A stretch of 64,000 bases of DNA from the NCBI RefSeq assembly GCF_022965805.1, contig NW_027331413.1, positions 80,159-144,158 on the forward strand. The letters are read 5' to 3'. This document shows positions 46,257 to 57,639 of the stretch, piece by piece. The stretch is from Primulina eburnea (lineage: Eukaryota; Streptophyta; Magnoliopsida; Lamiales; Gesneriaceae). Under the pieces are notes generated by a model. The model made no database searches. It was not told the DNA's origin and was given only the letters and a program-made list of their open reading frames with translations. Numbering within the stretch: position 1 is the stretch's first letter; every line of letters begins with the position of its first letter. The position numbers were made by a program, and so were the translations under genes.

Positions 46257-48810
46257 GGATATAGTAACAGATACTAATCTTTTGTGATTATGTTGCATAT
46301 GTATTGATATGTACTAATGCATCTCCCTACGATTATCTTTGACTGAGTTGCATTGATATATGTTATACATGTTGGGTCTGTATTACTGTAGTATTGATCC
46401 TTGTACCTTTTTGGGAGAGGGATTGATATCAGTGAATTCTGTGATATATTGTATAATACAGTAAGATGAGAATGAAATTGAATTAAATTATGTTGTACTT
46501 GTGTTGTTTGATTTTGACCGCATTATTGATACTGATATGCTAACAAGTACAGAGAGGTTGTAATTTCTTACCAGGAAATGGTAAGATTCAGATTTGAAAT
46601 GACTGGAGAATGAATGATATATGATAAGGATTCTCGATTTTGAATTCCTTGATATCTATATTATTTATGATTCGATGATTATCGAAAGAAATGGAGTTGT
46701 TCCTTATACATTCAGTTGATTATTGAAAACTGAGTGTAGCATGAACTGATTTGTTAGTAGCAGGAGATTTGCTATAGTCTTCCAGATTCAGATGTTAGAT
46801 TTGCTTCGTATCAGGAAGGTTGATTACAGCCTTGATTCGATACAGGTACTGGTTTTATTTTAGAATTTTGAACAGAATGATACGGATTGAATTGAGAGAA
46901 TTGAAATATCAGTGAAACGATTTACTGCCTGAAGAGTTAGAGTTAAATCTGATTACATGTTTCTCTATAAGATATTTCAGTTCTGTTATGGATTAATAAA
47001 TCCTGTGTTAAGAGATATTCGAATGATTTTGTGCCATTTATCTATGATATTTTGATATACTAGTGGCATATTACTGAGTGAATCGAATATCTTGTATTGA
47101 ATGATTTGAGAGCTGGAAATTATTATATACCGGAATTGTTCATATGAATCTGATTTGAAACAGATTATATTCAGAATATGTGATATTCGAATGTGGTATA
47201 TTGAGTGATATGAATACAGCTCGGGTAGTGATTACTGACTGAGAAAGAAACCGATATCAGAAATTTATATCTGCATGAGTATGGCAAATTAGTATATCCG
47301 ATTGTTGTTTTGTAATTGCTTGAGAATTGTATTGTTCTAAAACAGTATTTGAGACAGGGTATATTGTTTGGGGGACATTACATTCGAAGATAATATAGCA
47401 GGAGATCTAAACAACATTGAAGATGTAATCGGTTAGTCAGAATCGTCAGTATTATCAGGAACTGGTTTATATCTGAATCTGAGCTGATATTGCTATTATT
47501 CTGAATCCGTATTCGATATTGATTGTTATAAACCGTTGAGATTATATACAGTTTAAGCCGACTCAAAGCTGATTTTGAAAAATACAGCATTTCAGAAGTT
47601 TGATCAGACTGTTTAGAACTTAATTTCGATAGTCAGAACAGAGTGTCAGTCAGAATACCAGGTAGGTAATGCTTTATTTTATATAAATAACTGTTTTGTT
47701 TGTGTCAGATATTTCGAATTTGAGATGACAGGTATTGTCAAATGCGCACGGTAGTAGATTCAGTGTTATTCTGGTAACATGAAATGGGTAATAATTCGAA
47801 TAGACAGTTTATAAGTAACCAGATGAAATCAGTTATGTCAGAATTTGTATTGAAATGTCTAAATCGCTGACAGATAAAGACAGAATGATAAAAACCAAGG
47901 GATTGGTTATACAAATTATTGATTCCTAAATAGAAATGGGAGTACATTTCTATGGATCTAGTGATGGAATTACCGAAATCTTGCCAAGATTATATCCGTA
48001 TGTAGTTATGATTGAACGATTGTTCGAATCTGCCTATGTTATATCTTACAAGATGACATACAAATATGACCAGACGACTGAGAGGTATGTCAGAAACGGG
48101 GGTCAGATCGTATTGAATGCCAAAGTTAATTATGTCAGACTGTGATTTTCATTTGATTTTGTACTTTTGGCTGAGTGTATATGGTGATATTTCATCTATA
48201 ATTTATAGATTGACGGATAGTCGGAGTGAACTATCCTGATACTGGAGGATATCCAGGAACTGTAGTGCTAGATTTTAGCACTATTTGACATGATTGATTG
48301 TCAGTTATGAATTATCGTACAACGAGAGTTATCAGATGAGTATTGAGATGGCATCATTTGAGAGGTTGTACAGTGAGAACTGTCAATTCCCGTTGTATGT
48401 GGGTTTATATCTCGATGATATTTGAAATCGAATCCGGTAGGATCAGAGATCTGGTATCGAAAATGCGATGGAATCAGAAACAAATGAAGATAGCTTGAAA
48501 TTTGACTTTAAACAAGCCAATGTCGGACGATGACTGTTGATATTTAAGGTTGAAGAATGAATATATTCTTGACTGAGATAAACAGATTTGATAACAGCTA
48601 ATGGTTTTGATTTGTTATGAACTGTTGATTGGTATATACAGATGTTGTATAGCCATTGTTTGGAAATTGATTCTATCACGAATGATCTCGTTGATATGAG
48701 TTTATTGAAGTTTATTTATATCTCCTTCTTGTATCCGATTTGGGATCAGATATGATTATCTGTATTCCACGAATGGATTGCTTATGATTTCGGGGACGAA
48801 ATCGAATCTT
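46257..48810 (+). pseudogene. Shrunken, non-coding pol remnant of element B
   Basis: Colinear with 40617-43280 of K and recognisably similar, but with many separate small gaps and substitutions. Short islands of pol survive (for example codons reading NDFVPFIYDILIY near 47020). No frame longer than about 70 codons is meaningful. Confidence 0.7.
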
Positions 48811-48822
48811 AGGGGGGAGAAA
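48811..48822 (+). other. Polypurine tract of element B
   Basis: AGGGGGGAGAAA directly before the 3' LTR, preceded by 'tttcggggacgaaatcg'. Confidence 0.92.
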
Positions 48823-51095
48823 TGTAATACCCAAGAATTTGATTACCGTAATCTGAAATGATTTGGGTATAATTATCGTAATTTGAGATTAATCTGAAAT
48901 GATTTATTGATTAATAAAGTAATTATAGACGGAACGGAATGGACCGGGAAAAGTAAGAAAAGACGCAAAATGTAAATGCAAGGAGGTGTGCTCGCGCACA
49001 TGCGCGACGTGATGCGCGAGCCATGCGTGGAGTGGACAGAAGACCCCGCGCATATGCGCGGCGTATGGGCGCGCATATTATGCGCGAGGTGTCCAGTAGC
49101 CTAAGGAAATGCTCAACGCATATGCGCGACGTGAACGGCGCACATGCGCGAGAAGGGCAGAGAGTATGGCGCACATGCGCGGCGGAAGGCGCGCATATGC
49201 ACGAGTCAGGGGAGGCACGAGACAGTAGGTCTCGCGCATATGCGCGAATTATGTGCATGCATATGCGCGAGTAGTCCAGTAGCCGGATAAGGCTTCCGGC
49301 GCATATGCGCGGATTTTGAGCGCGCATATGCGCGAGTCATGCAGATCGGAAAGATGCCACTTGCCCTGATGCATGCGCGAGATATATATATATATACATA
49401 CAAACGTAAATATCAGAAAAGGAAACGAATAGCTGGGGAAAAGCTTTAAAACTTCTTCGACACTTATTTTGTGATTAATGAGCAAACCGTCTGTTTGATT
49501 TTGAATCCGACTGTGCTGTATTCCTATCGACGCAGGCTACAACTGAACGTAAGTTTTTTTAAGTTTAGATATCGTTTGAAATTATGATATCAATGGAATT
49601 GAATAGAATTCATGTATAATGTTCTTGATAGATTAGATATCGTAGAATTGAAGTCAGATCAAAAAACAGATTATGGATATAATTGTTATGATTTTCGGGA
49701 ATCAATTTGACTGAGATTTCATATATTTTTATTGAGATTATGAGTTCTGGTATTATATCTGTGATGTTGGGACTGACGGGATTATCGAGACTGTATTGTT
49801 ATGCCGTCAAAACATCAATTGATTGATATTGATCGGATTCAGTAGTGAATTCGATTATATCGGGATATTATCGATATGGATTAAATTTTATATGATCCGA
49901 TATTGATCAGTTTATGTTTTGAGTTGAGTAATGATCATAACAGGTTCTGAATTGAGTGATATATTGATATTTTGTCTGTTCGGTATTGTTATTACCAGAT
50001 TGAGAATGGACAGAGTTGAATTCAAGACTTCGTCTTCGTTAGAGCGGGAAGATATAGGTATAAGTCAATGTGTATTGGGAGATCGACTTGAGTCGGTTTA
50101 GACTTGAGTTTCCCTAAATCACATAATTTACTTTATTGCATTGATATCGCATTGAGTGGATTGATGTACTTGTTCTCTTGATTCATAGATAGCAGGTATT
50201 AGAAGAGTAATCTTATGAAAGAAGTGCCTAATAGTGATGGGATCGCCACAGGCACATTGCACGATGTCATGAGATAGTGTATTAGCGATAGTGCCATAGT
50301 CTGTCACCGGATAATTGGCTATCGATGTGGATAGAATTGTAGCTCCTTCTATTACTGGTGATCGGTACCATATCGATATGGATAGAATTATAACTTCTTC
50401 TATTACTGATGATCGATGTTATATCGATGTGGATTGGATCGGAGTTTTCTTCTATTACTGGTGATCGATACTATACCGATGTGCATAGAATCAGAGCTTC
50501 TTCTATTACTGGTGATCGATGTTATATCGACGTGAATAGAACTGGAGTCTTTTCTATTACTGTTGGTTGATATGGAATGCCAATGTTTGGAAACAGAGAT
50601 CCCTAGGCTAGGATTGAGTCTAGTCTGAGTCGTGGAATTACGAGCATTGTCGACAGTTTGATATCGATTATATTCAGCTTTTGATGTATATTGTTGTTAT
50701 CTGTCCATGCTTTTATATTTATCATAAGATTGCATGTTTCGTTGATTTATACTGGCATTTATTCTCACCGGAGTTATCCGGCTGTTGTCTTGTTTGTATG
50801 TGCGCATGACAACAGGTGGGATAGGATCAGGGTCAAGAAGAGAACGAGGCTGGACTAGATAGCGTGGAGATCCGGGCTTCGAAGCAACTTAGGATTCAGC
50901 ACTGATATGTAGTTGAACCTAGTTGAATTCTTGTAGATATACAAGATTGTATGTTAATTTTTAATATGTAATTTGAAGTAAATTACATTACGTTTCCACT
51001 TTGCATTTAAAAAAAAAATTTAGACCCTGTTTATACTAATTGATTAATTAGTCATAATTATGATGTAGAACATGATTAGCGTCCGGGTCCCCACA
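48823..51095 (+). repeat. 3' LTR of element B
   Basis: 2273 bp, TGTAATACCCAAGAATTTG to GTCCGGGTCCCCACA, followed by CATGG. It has a palindrome array at 48993-49380, tandem repeats at 50315-50575 and a hairpin block at 50769-50816. Confidence 0.93.
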
Positions 51096-51100
51096 CATGG

Positions 51101-51569
51101 GATGCCAGACTATGGTGGGAGAGCGCTTCTGTATCAGTTGATTTGCAGACCCTTACTTGGGAAGGTATCAAGGAGGTGTTTTACTCCAAGTACTTCACTG
51201 AGGCAGTATGCTTCAGATTGACCAGGGAGTTTATGACTTTGCGATTGGGAGACAAAAGTGTGGCAGAGTTTGTAAAGAAGTTTGAGAGAGGGTGTCACTC
51301 CGTGCCCCTAATTTCGAATGATGCCTGGGAGAAGCTGAGGCATTTCATCAATGGGTTACGGCCGGTCTTGCGCCGTGATGTTCGAGTGGCTGGTCCTACC
51401 GATTATGCTATTGTCGTGCCAAGGGCCTTGGCAGCAGAGCAGGACAAGAGGGATGATAACGACAGACAGGGGAAGAGGCCCTATCAGGCACCCCAGCAGC
51501 ACCATTCCCAACAGCAGTTTAAGAAGTCATTTCAGGAGCAACAGGGTAAGAGGCCCTTTCAAGGACCGT
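51101..51569 (+). pseudogene. Gag of element D, part 2 (interrupted by E)
   Basis: Continues D gag in frame after the CATGG duplication: DARLWWESAS, then LTREFMTLRLGDKSVAEFVKKFERGCH and a Gln-rich basic tail (KRPYQAPQQHH). It stops at 51569/51570 where LTR E begins, before any zinc knuckle. It is open in frame throughout. The remainder of D is not present in the window. Confidence 0.88.
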
Positions 51570-52570
51570 TGTGGGGACCCGAACCTAATGCGTCTTCTTA
51601 ATCATTATTAAGAAGCAATATTACAATTAAGTAATGTGGGACATAATTTTTTTTTTTCAAAAAGCAAGTGCGGAAACGTATTGTACTCAATCTGATATAC
51701 ACATTAATATAAAGATACAAGTCTTGTACAACATTTATTTATCTCAACTAAAGTCCAGTCACTATATGAAGTACTGAAAATCAATCTACTCTAAGTCCAG
51801 ATCTCAATGCTAATTCTGAATCTTTCATCCTCTTCCTGATCCTGATCCTGCCCCACCTGTTGTCATGTACACATACAAACAAGACAACAGCCGGAGAACT
51901 CCGGTGAGAATTTAATCCCAGTATAAATAATGTAAACATGCAGTCATGTAAAAGCATATATAAAAGCATGAAACACATATCAATAGCATGTATCAAATCT
52001 GAAAGACATGTATCGATATCAAGTAATAAATAAAACTATAGACTCGTCACTTCAAACTCGACTCATTTCTAATCTAGGGATCCCGGTTGAATAAGAACTC
52101 AACGTTCTCCCATCTACTTTCCCCAGCCAGATGGTGGTACGTCCTTATTCCTAGACTTTGAGTATCTATATCAAATATCTGCAATAGAAGTCGATCTACT
52201 CCTAAGCACATCGCTATATACCCAAAAGTCCAGTGACTTGGTGGTTCTACCAAAGACTAGGCATATCTGCCCAAGACTCTAAATCATGCTTTGCTGCAAA
52301 TCAATAGAATAAGCATATCAATATCACACATTGCAACATATCAAAGCAATGGCAATTCAGTATGTGATTTTGGGAAACTCAAGTTAAATCAAACTCGAGT
52401 TGTGCAATCCCGAATCAACATTGATTTATACCTTTCGTTCTGTCAATCTGATTATGTCGAAGTCTCTGATTCAAATCTGTTAATACTCAATCTGACAATG
52501 ACAATATCAAGGAGTACAATATCAATACCCCACTCAATCAATACTGGATATAATCAAAGCTAAATAAAAT

Positions 52571-52709
52571 TCTGTTTCAACGGCATAATCTCAATATGCC
52601 CAGCAATACAATATCAGTCAGATATCAATCCCAATATCTTCTGTTTCAACGGCATAATCTCAATATACCCAGCAATACAATATCAGTAAGATATCAATCC
52701 CAATATCTC
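52571..52709. repeat. 69-bp tandem duplication in LTR E
   Basis: The segment 'tctgtttcaacggcataatc...' at 52571-52639 is repeated at 52640-52708 with two or three differences. Confidence 0.9.
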
Positions 52710-53091
52710 ATAATCAATAACATTACAAATTTGATATCAAATCTCAATCAAATTAACTCCAAAATTCATAACAATTCAATACGATAATCGTTCTTCAATC
52801 CAGTTTCAATTATACGATTTCTAACATGTCAAGAACATCATATCCGATTCTGGCAATACCATAATTTCAAATCATATCAAAACTTAAGAAAACTTACATC
52901 CAGTTGTAGCCTGTGTCAATAGGAACACGGTACTGCACTCAGATTCAAAATCTAACGGACCGATTTCACACAACATTCAATTTCCTAAAATCTGAAGAAA
53001 TGTTGCACGAAGCTTTTCAGTTTCTCTTTCCTTGAAATGCTGATGGACAATTGAAGATTTTATATATATATATATATATTCCGCATGGCGC

Positions 53092-53345
53092 GGATAGGTG
53101 GCTCCCTCTTCGTGCAGCATGTCTCTCGCGTATGCGGGACCATCCTTCGCGCATATGCGCGAGACCTACTGGTCTCGGCCTTGTTCTTCTCGGCAGCTCG
53201 CGTACATGCGCCCCTCATCTCCGCACATATGCGCAAGGTTCTCTGGAATTGGCGTTAGCTTCTCGCCCAGCTCGCGCATATGTGCGCCCTCACTCCGCGC
53301 AGATGCGCGAGGTCTTCTGCCCATTTCGCGCATGTGCGCGAATGG
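53092..53345. repeat. GCGCATATGCGCGA array in LTR E
   Basis: About eight degenerate copies of cGCGCATATGCGCGA, CGCGCATGTGCGCGA and shorter forms. It is more diverged than the arrays of B and K, but in the same place upstream of the TA-rich tract. Confidence 0.82.
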
Positions 53346-53469
53346 TACTGTCCTCGCACATTAAATCTCACATGCTGAATCAAACCATGTCCCGATTAAT
53401 CCTCTCATAATCATATCAATTCACAATAATCATTTCACAGATTAACAGATAAAAATCTCGGGCATTACA

Positions 53470-54300
53470 TTTCTCCCTCTCTAAGATACGATTTCGTCCC
53501 CGAAATCACAGGTAATCAACTCGTAACTCGTATCAATAAATAGAAAACTTACATCAGTGAAACAACTCTGTGAACCTTTTTCTCATGTCTGACTTAGTCT
53601 CCCAGGTAGCTTCTTCAATGCCATGACGACTCCAATTAACTTTCACAAGAGGAATAGTCTTCGTTTTGAGCTGCTTTTCTTTACGATCGAGAATCTGGTT
53701 GGGTTTTTAAAAGTAATTCATAGTCTCATCAAGTTCGGCCTCGTCTGGCTGAATGATATGTGAAGCATCAGGAAGATATTTCCTCAATAACGATACATGA
53801 AAGACATCATGTATCCCAGAAAATTAAGGCGGTAAGGCGAGTCGATAGGCACGATCTCCTATCTTTTCGAGAATCTCGTACGACCCAATATATCGTGGAG
53901 ACAACTTCTCTTTCTTGCCAAATCTGACAATTCCTCTGAAAGGTAAAATCTTCAAAAATACTCTGTCTCCTGCCTCAAATACCAATGGTCTACGTCCAAC
54001 ATTGGCATATTTGGCATGTCTATCTTGAGCTGCCTTCATTCTCTTCTGAATCAGCTTCACTTTTTCTGTCATATCTCTGATCATATCAGGTCCAATCTCA
54101 TGATAGCTGCATTTCTTACCGAACAATGCCTCAAAAGGAGCCATCTCAATACTTGTCTGATAGCTGTTGTTGTATGAAAACTCACAAAGTGGCAATGCAT
54201 CCTGCCAGTTAGTGCTAAAATCAAGCACTACAGCTCTCAGCATATCTTCCAGTGTCTGGATAGTCCGTTCTGACTATCCATCGGTCTGTGGATGATATGC
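53470..54300 (-). pseudogene. Integrase C-terminus and chromodomain region of element E (broken)
   Basis: Minus-strand frames encode the integrase end (EFSYNNSYQTSIEMAPFEAL) and the GPY-like module (GKKEKLSPRYIGSYEILEKIGDRAYRL). After stops at 53824 and about 53707 comes a chromodomain-like tail (ILDRKEKQ, HGIEEATWE). TAG replaces the Gln just before the catalytic Glu near 54274, the same codon as in J. The polypurine tract is at 53470-53485. Confidence 0.88.
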
Positions 54301-55540
54301 TACTGGAATTTCATTATGTACTTCTATTGGTTGTGTATCGAAAACAATAAAATCTACAGGATACATGAATTTATCAACTTGAACCAACACATCTTCTACA
54401 ATACCTCTAGGGTATTTTGATTTATCTATCTGCCAATAAGAGAGTAACAGAAGTGGGTTTTAATTCTCCTAAATTAAGTTTTTCATAAACTGAATAAGGA
54501 AGTAAATTCACACTTGCTCCCAAATCTAATAAAGCTTTTTTAATTTTATTTTCTCCAATAATACATAAAACTGTTGGACAACCAGGATCTTTATATTTTA
54601 AACTAGAATTATTTTGAATAATAGAACTTACTTGTTCGGCCAAGAATGCTTTCTTCTTCACATGCAATTTTCTCTTCACAGTACATAAGTCTTTTAAAAA
54701 TTTTGCATATAAAGATACTTGTTTAATAGCATCTAATAATGGAATATTTATCTTTAATTGTTTAAAAACTTTATAGATATCAGAATAACTTTTTTGTTTT
54801 TTATGATTTGTTAATACATGAGGAAATGGTGGAGGTTTATTTGACTCATTTACTATTTCAGATAATTTATCATTCATCATATTATTCTTATAATTTAAGG
54901 TATAATCATTCTCAAAAGTATCATGATTATCATCCTTAATCTTTGATTTTAAATGATCCTTGTTTTCATTACTATATGGATAATTAACTATTTTACCACT
55001 TCTAAGGGTAATAACACATTTTATTTGATCAAGTTTTTCATTTTTTAATTCTTGATTTTTATTTTTAGGATTAGGTTGAGGTTGAGATGGAAATTTTCCT
55101 TTTTCATGAATATTAAGTGCAGATGCAGATTTTGCAAAAGTTTCTTTCAAATCACTCATAGATTGACTGTTTTGAATATTGATAGACTCTTGCTTTTGGA
55201 TAAATGCATGAGTTACATCTTCAAAGTTTTTTCTTGGAGGTGTAACATAAGGAATATAACCTTGATGATTTTGGTTATTTTGAAAATATTGTTGTGAGGG
55301 TTGTGCATTATTATCATTTCTCCAACTAAAATTAAGATGATTTTTCCATCCAGGATTATATGATGGTGAAAAAAGATCTTGTATTGGTTTTTCATAATTG
55401 TTAACATAATTTGCTTGTTCACGGAGACATTTTTTAAATGAAGGTAATATTGGACAATCTTTTGTAGCATGATCATGTGTATCACATATATGACAAATAA
55501 TTTCTTGAATATTTTTAATTGACCGCTCTTTTTCATTTCT
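54301..55540 (-). pseudogene. Athila-like protease and gag C-terminus (element H)
   Basis: Open from 55159 to 54422 (245 codons). It has a Lys/Asn-rich linker, ITLRSGK near residue 55, and the protease active site DLGASVNLLPYSVYEKL beginning at about 54526. The active site D-L-G is the normal form for Athila-type elements. The reading continues in another frame at 54420-54300 (KYPRGIVEDVLVQVDKF) before the E junction. Upstream, 55215-55540 includes the zinc-knuckle segment CHIHDHATKDC. Confidence 0.85.
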
Positions 55541-56310
55541 AATGACTCAATTTTTCTTGCTAAAGATGCAAGTTTAGCTTGAATATCTATATCATCTTTA
55601 AGATTATAGATACCACCCCCATTTGTTGAATTATTGATTTTAGTTGGTGGTGGTTCTATTATATTATACCTATATTATCCCAATTTTGAGCATTTTCTGC
55701 TAATGAATCCAAATACTCCATAGCTTCATTTGGATTTTTATCTTCAAAAGTTCCATTACACATGAATTCTATCATTTTCCTATCTTCAGGCATTAGACTT
55801 TCATAAAAGTGAGAAACTATTCTCCATGTTTCAAAACCATGATGTGTGCATGTATTAAGTAATTCTTTATATCTATCCCAACATTGATAAAATGTTTCTC
55901 CTTGTTTTTGAGAAAAAATAGTAATTTATCTTTAAAAGAGTTTATTCTATGGGAAGGGAAAAAATTTTCAAGAATTTTTGTTGCATTTCTTCCCATGACC
56001 TTATTGAACTCGATCTCAAATTTCGTAGCCATGTTTTAGCTTTATTTTTTAAAGAAAAAGAAAAAAGCTTTAATCGAACTATATCCATGCTACCATTTTG
56101 ATCATTATAAGTGTTACAAACTTCATCAAATTCTCTTAGATGTAAATATGGATTTTCAGAATCTAAGCCATGAAAATTTGATAAAAGTTGAATAATTTGA
56201 GGTTTAAAGTTGAAATTAAATGCATTAGGAGGAAAAACTAAACAAGATGAGGCACTAGTTATATTAGGGTTCGTATGCTGCTTAAGTGTTCTTAATTTAT
56301 AATTTTCATG

Positions 56311-56354
<44 letters not shown>

Positions 56355-56460
56355 CTTGATTATTTGAATTATCATCTATGTTTAAATTATTTTCAGATTC
56401 TCGAATAAGTCTACCACTTTTTTTCGACTCCAAATACTCATACAAAAAAAAAAACAACAC
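55541..56460 (-). pseudogene. Athila-like gag N-terminus with poly-Asn tract (element H)
   Basis: The minus-strand frame 56460-55942 encodes the Gag N-terminus: an Asn-rich tract of about 14 residues, then NAFNFNFKPQIIQLL, the NPYLHLREFDEVC segment and LKNKAKTWL. The frame shifts near 55960, and further breaks occur at 55910 and between 55680 and 55540. ATG 56460 falls next to an A-run and may not be the natural start. Confidence 0.82.
56311..56354. repeat. (ATT)n microsatellite encoding poly-Asn in Athila gag
   Basis: Fourteen to fifteen ATT triplets, read as AAT (Asn) on the minus strand within gag. Confidence 0.9.
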
Positions 56461-56509
56461 AATACTTATAAATAAAACATAATTAACAAATATAAATTTA
56501 ATTTATACC

Positions 56510-56527
56510 TCCCCGTCAACGGCGCCA
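56510..56527 (-). other. Primer-binding site of element H
   Basis: Minus-strand TGGCGCCGTTGACGGGGA is the form used by Athila and Tat elements, complementary to Asp tRNA (one mismatch from the usual GTTGCCGGGG). Confidence 0.9.
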
Positions 56528-56533
56528 CAAACT

Positions 56534-57441
56534 TGCTACTACTTAAATTATATTTCACCCAAGTGTAGGTTTTCTGCAAGTAATATATTTTGTAAGTACG
56601 ATATCGATCCACATAGAGGTTTTTTGAAGTTTAAATTTATTAATTTATAGATTACCAAATACAAGAACGAACTTTACAAATTATAAATGTTGTCAAGGCT
56701 CAAGGATTTATTCTTGCCATGAGCTTACTTTTGATCATCACTAAAAACAGCACTCATAGTTGGAAAAATGAAAAATATATTGGAACTTAGAACTTTTATA
56801 CACACACACACACTATATTTTACAATGAGATAGAATGATTCTCAAACTAGCACAAGGTCTCTATTTATAGGCCAAATGAGAGAAAGGGTCAAAAATTTTA
56901 TTAATGCCATGTAGTTAAAATAGTAGTCTTTGTCTCCTCCAACTTTAATTCCATGTCCCTTCTTTCAATGCTTTGTTCCACGGTTTTAATCACCGAATTT
57001 GACTCTGTTCAAAACAGCAAACATGTGGGGAATTGTCTGGAGATGAATTGGCCACTTGGTTCACCTCATTTGGTTAATATTGAAATAGTTATGATTTTTT
57101 TACTATATGCTGGTCATGGTAAAAGTAAATTTGTGTCCTTTTGATATTTGTACAATTTGATCATATTAGTGAACTTTCTATGCAACCATGTCTTCTGCAA
57201 AGTTGTAGATAATTTCTCAAAGATTTTAAACATGTTTGAATCACCTCCATTTGAATTTTCTAGCATGAGTTATCATTATTTTACCAACACGTGGAAAACC
57301 TGGAAATAAAACATATTTAGTAAGACATTTAAAAATAAACAAACAATACTAAAATAACATAATTTTATACTTTTAATGAAACTTAAATTTTTAAAATACA
57401 GGTTTTAACATATAATAAATTATTAATTTTAAGTTTCATCA
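56534..57441 (-). repeat. 5' LTR of Athila-like element H
   Basis: Minus strand TGATGAAACTTAAAATTAAT (57441) to the CA at 56534-56535, about 0.9 kb and AT-rich. The start resembles LTR G at 3984. The exact ends are inferred, since the 3' LTR is not in the window. The open stretch at 56953-57144 has no recognised features. Confidence 0.7.
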
Positions 57442-57639
57442 GTTCTCACCATAACTGAACTGATACATGCAAGAACTGATCCCCCTTATTTTAGTTATTC
57501 AGTTCACACAAGTTAAAAGGCTTTCAAATTAAACAGATTTCTTAACGAAGGAATACTTTGAGTATTTTTCGCTTGATATAAAACTAAACTCATGTTAATT
57601 CAACGAGCTATTGCAGTTCATGGAGAATATTTTGTTTGA
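57442..57639. other. Unassigned AT-rich segment
   Basis: Contains words such as 'actgaactgat' that are frequent in the copia element, but no alignable LTR end or coding frame. It lies between Athila-like LTR H and the mitochondrial-like block. Confidence 0.3.

Larger units (their letters stand above)
34318..51095 (+). mobile_element. Tekay-type element B, gag-only, carrying nested element K
   Basis: LTRs 34318-36608 and 48823-51095, flanked by CATGG (34313-34317 and 51096-51100), with primer site and polypurine tract. Without K it is about 8.5 kb. The gag is recognisable with two good zinc knuckles, but the region where pol should be is a shortened, non-coding remnant. The element is probably non-autonomous. 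Confidence 0.92.
51570..53469 (-). repeat. 3' LTR of element E
   Basis: 1900 bp, minus strand TGTAATGCCCGAGATTTTT (53469) to CGGGTCCCCACA (51570). A GC-rich array at 53092-53345 precedes the TA-rich tract at 53061-53081, and the hairpin block is near 51857-51905. Confidence 0.9.
51570..54300 (-). mobile_element. Tekay chromovirus element E, 5'-truncated, minus strand
   Basis: The 3' LTR (51570-53469), polypurine tract and the C-terminal part of pol are present. At about 54300 the integrase reading stops and Athila-like protease sequence begins, so the 5' half of E is missing. The left end is a clean LTR terminus inside D's gag, as expected of an insertion. Confidence 0.88.
54301..57441 (-). 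mobile_element. Athila-like Ty3/gypsy element H, 3'-truncated, minus strand
   Basis: 5' LTR 56534-57441, primer site 56510-56527, gag and the protease start. Everything after the protease is missing because of the junction with E at 54300. The Athila affiliation rests on the Asp-tRNA-type primer site, the Gag block shared with element G, ITLRSGK, and the DLGASVNLLP protease. Confidence 0.85.

Noticed and set aside
47378..48679. Short minus-strand frames in the pol remnant of B
   Set aside because: AT-rich chance frames; the sequence aligns on the plus strand with the pol remnant of K.
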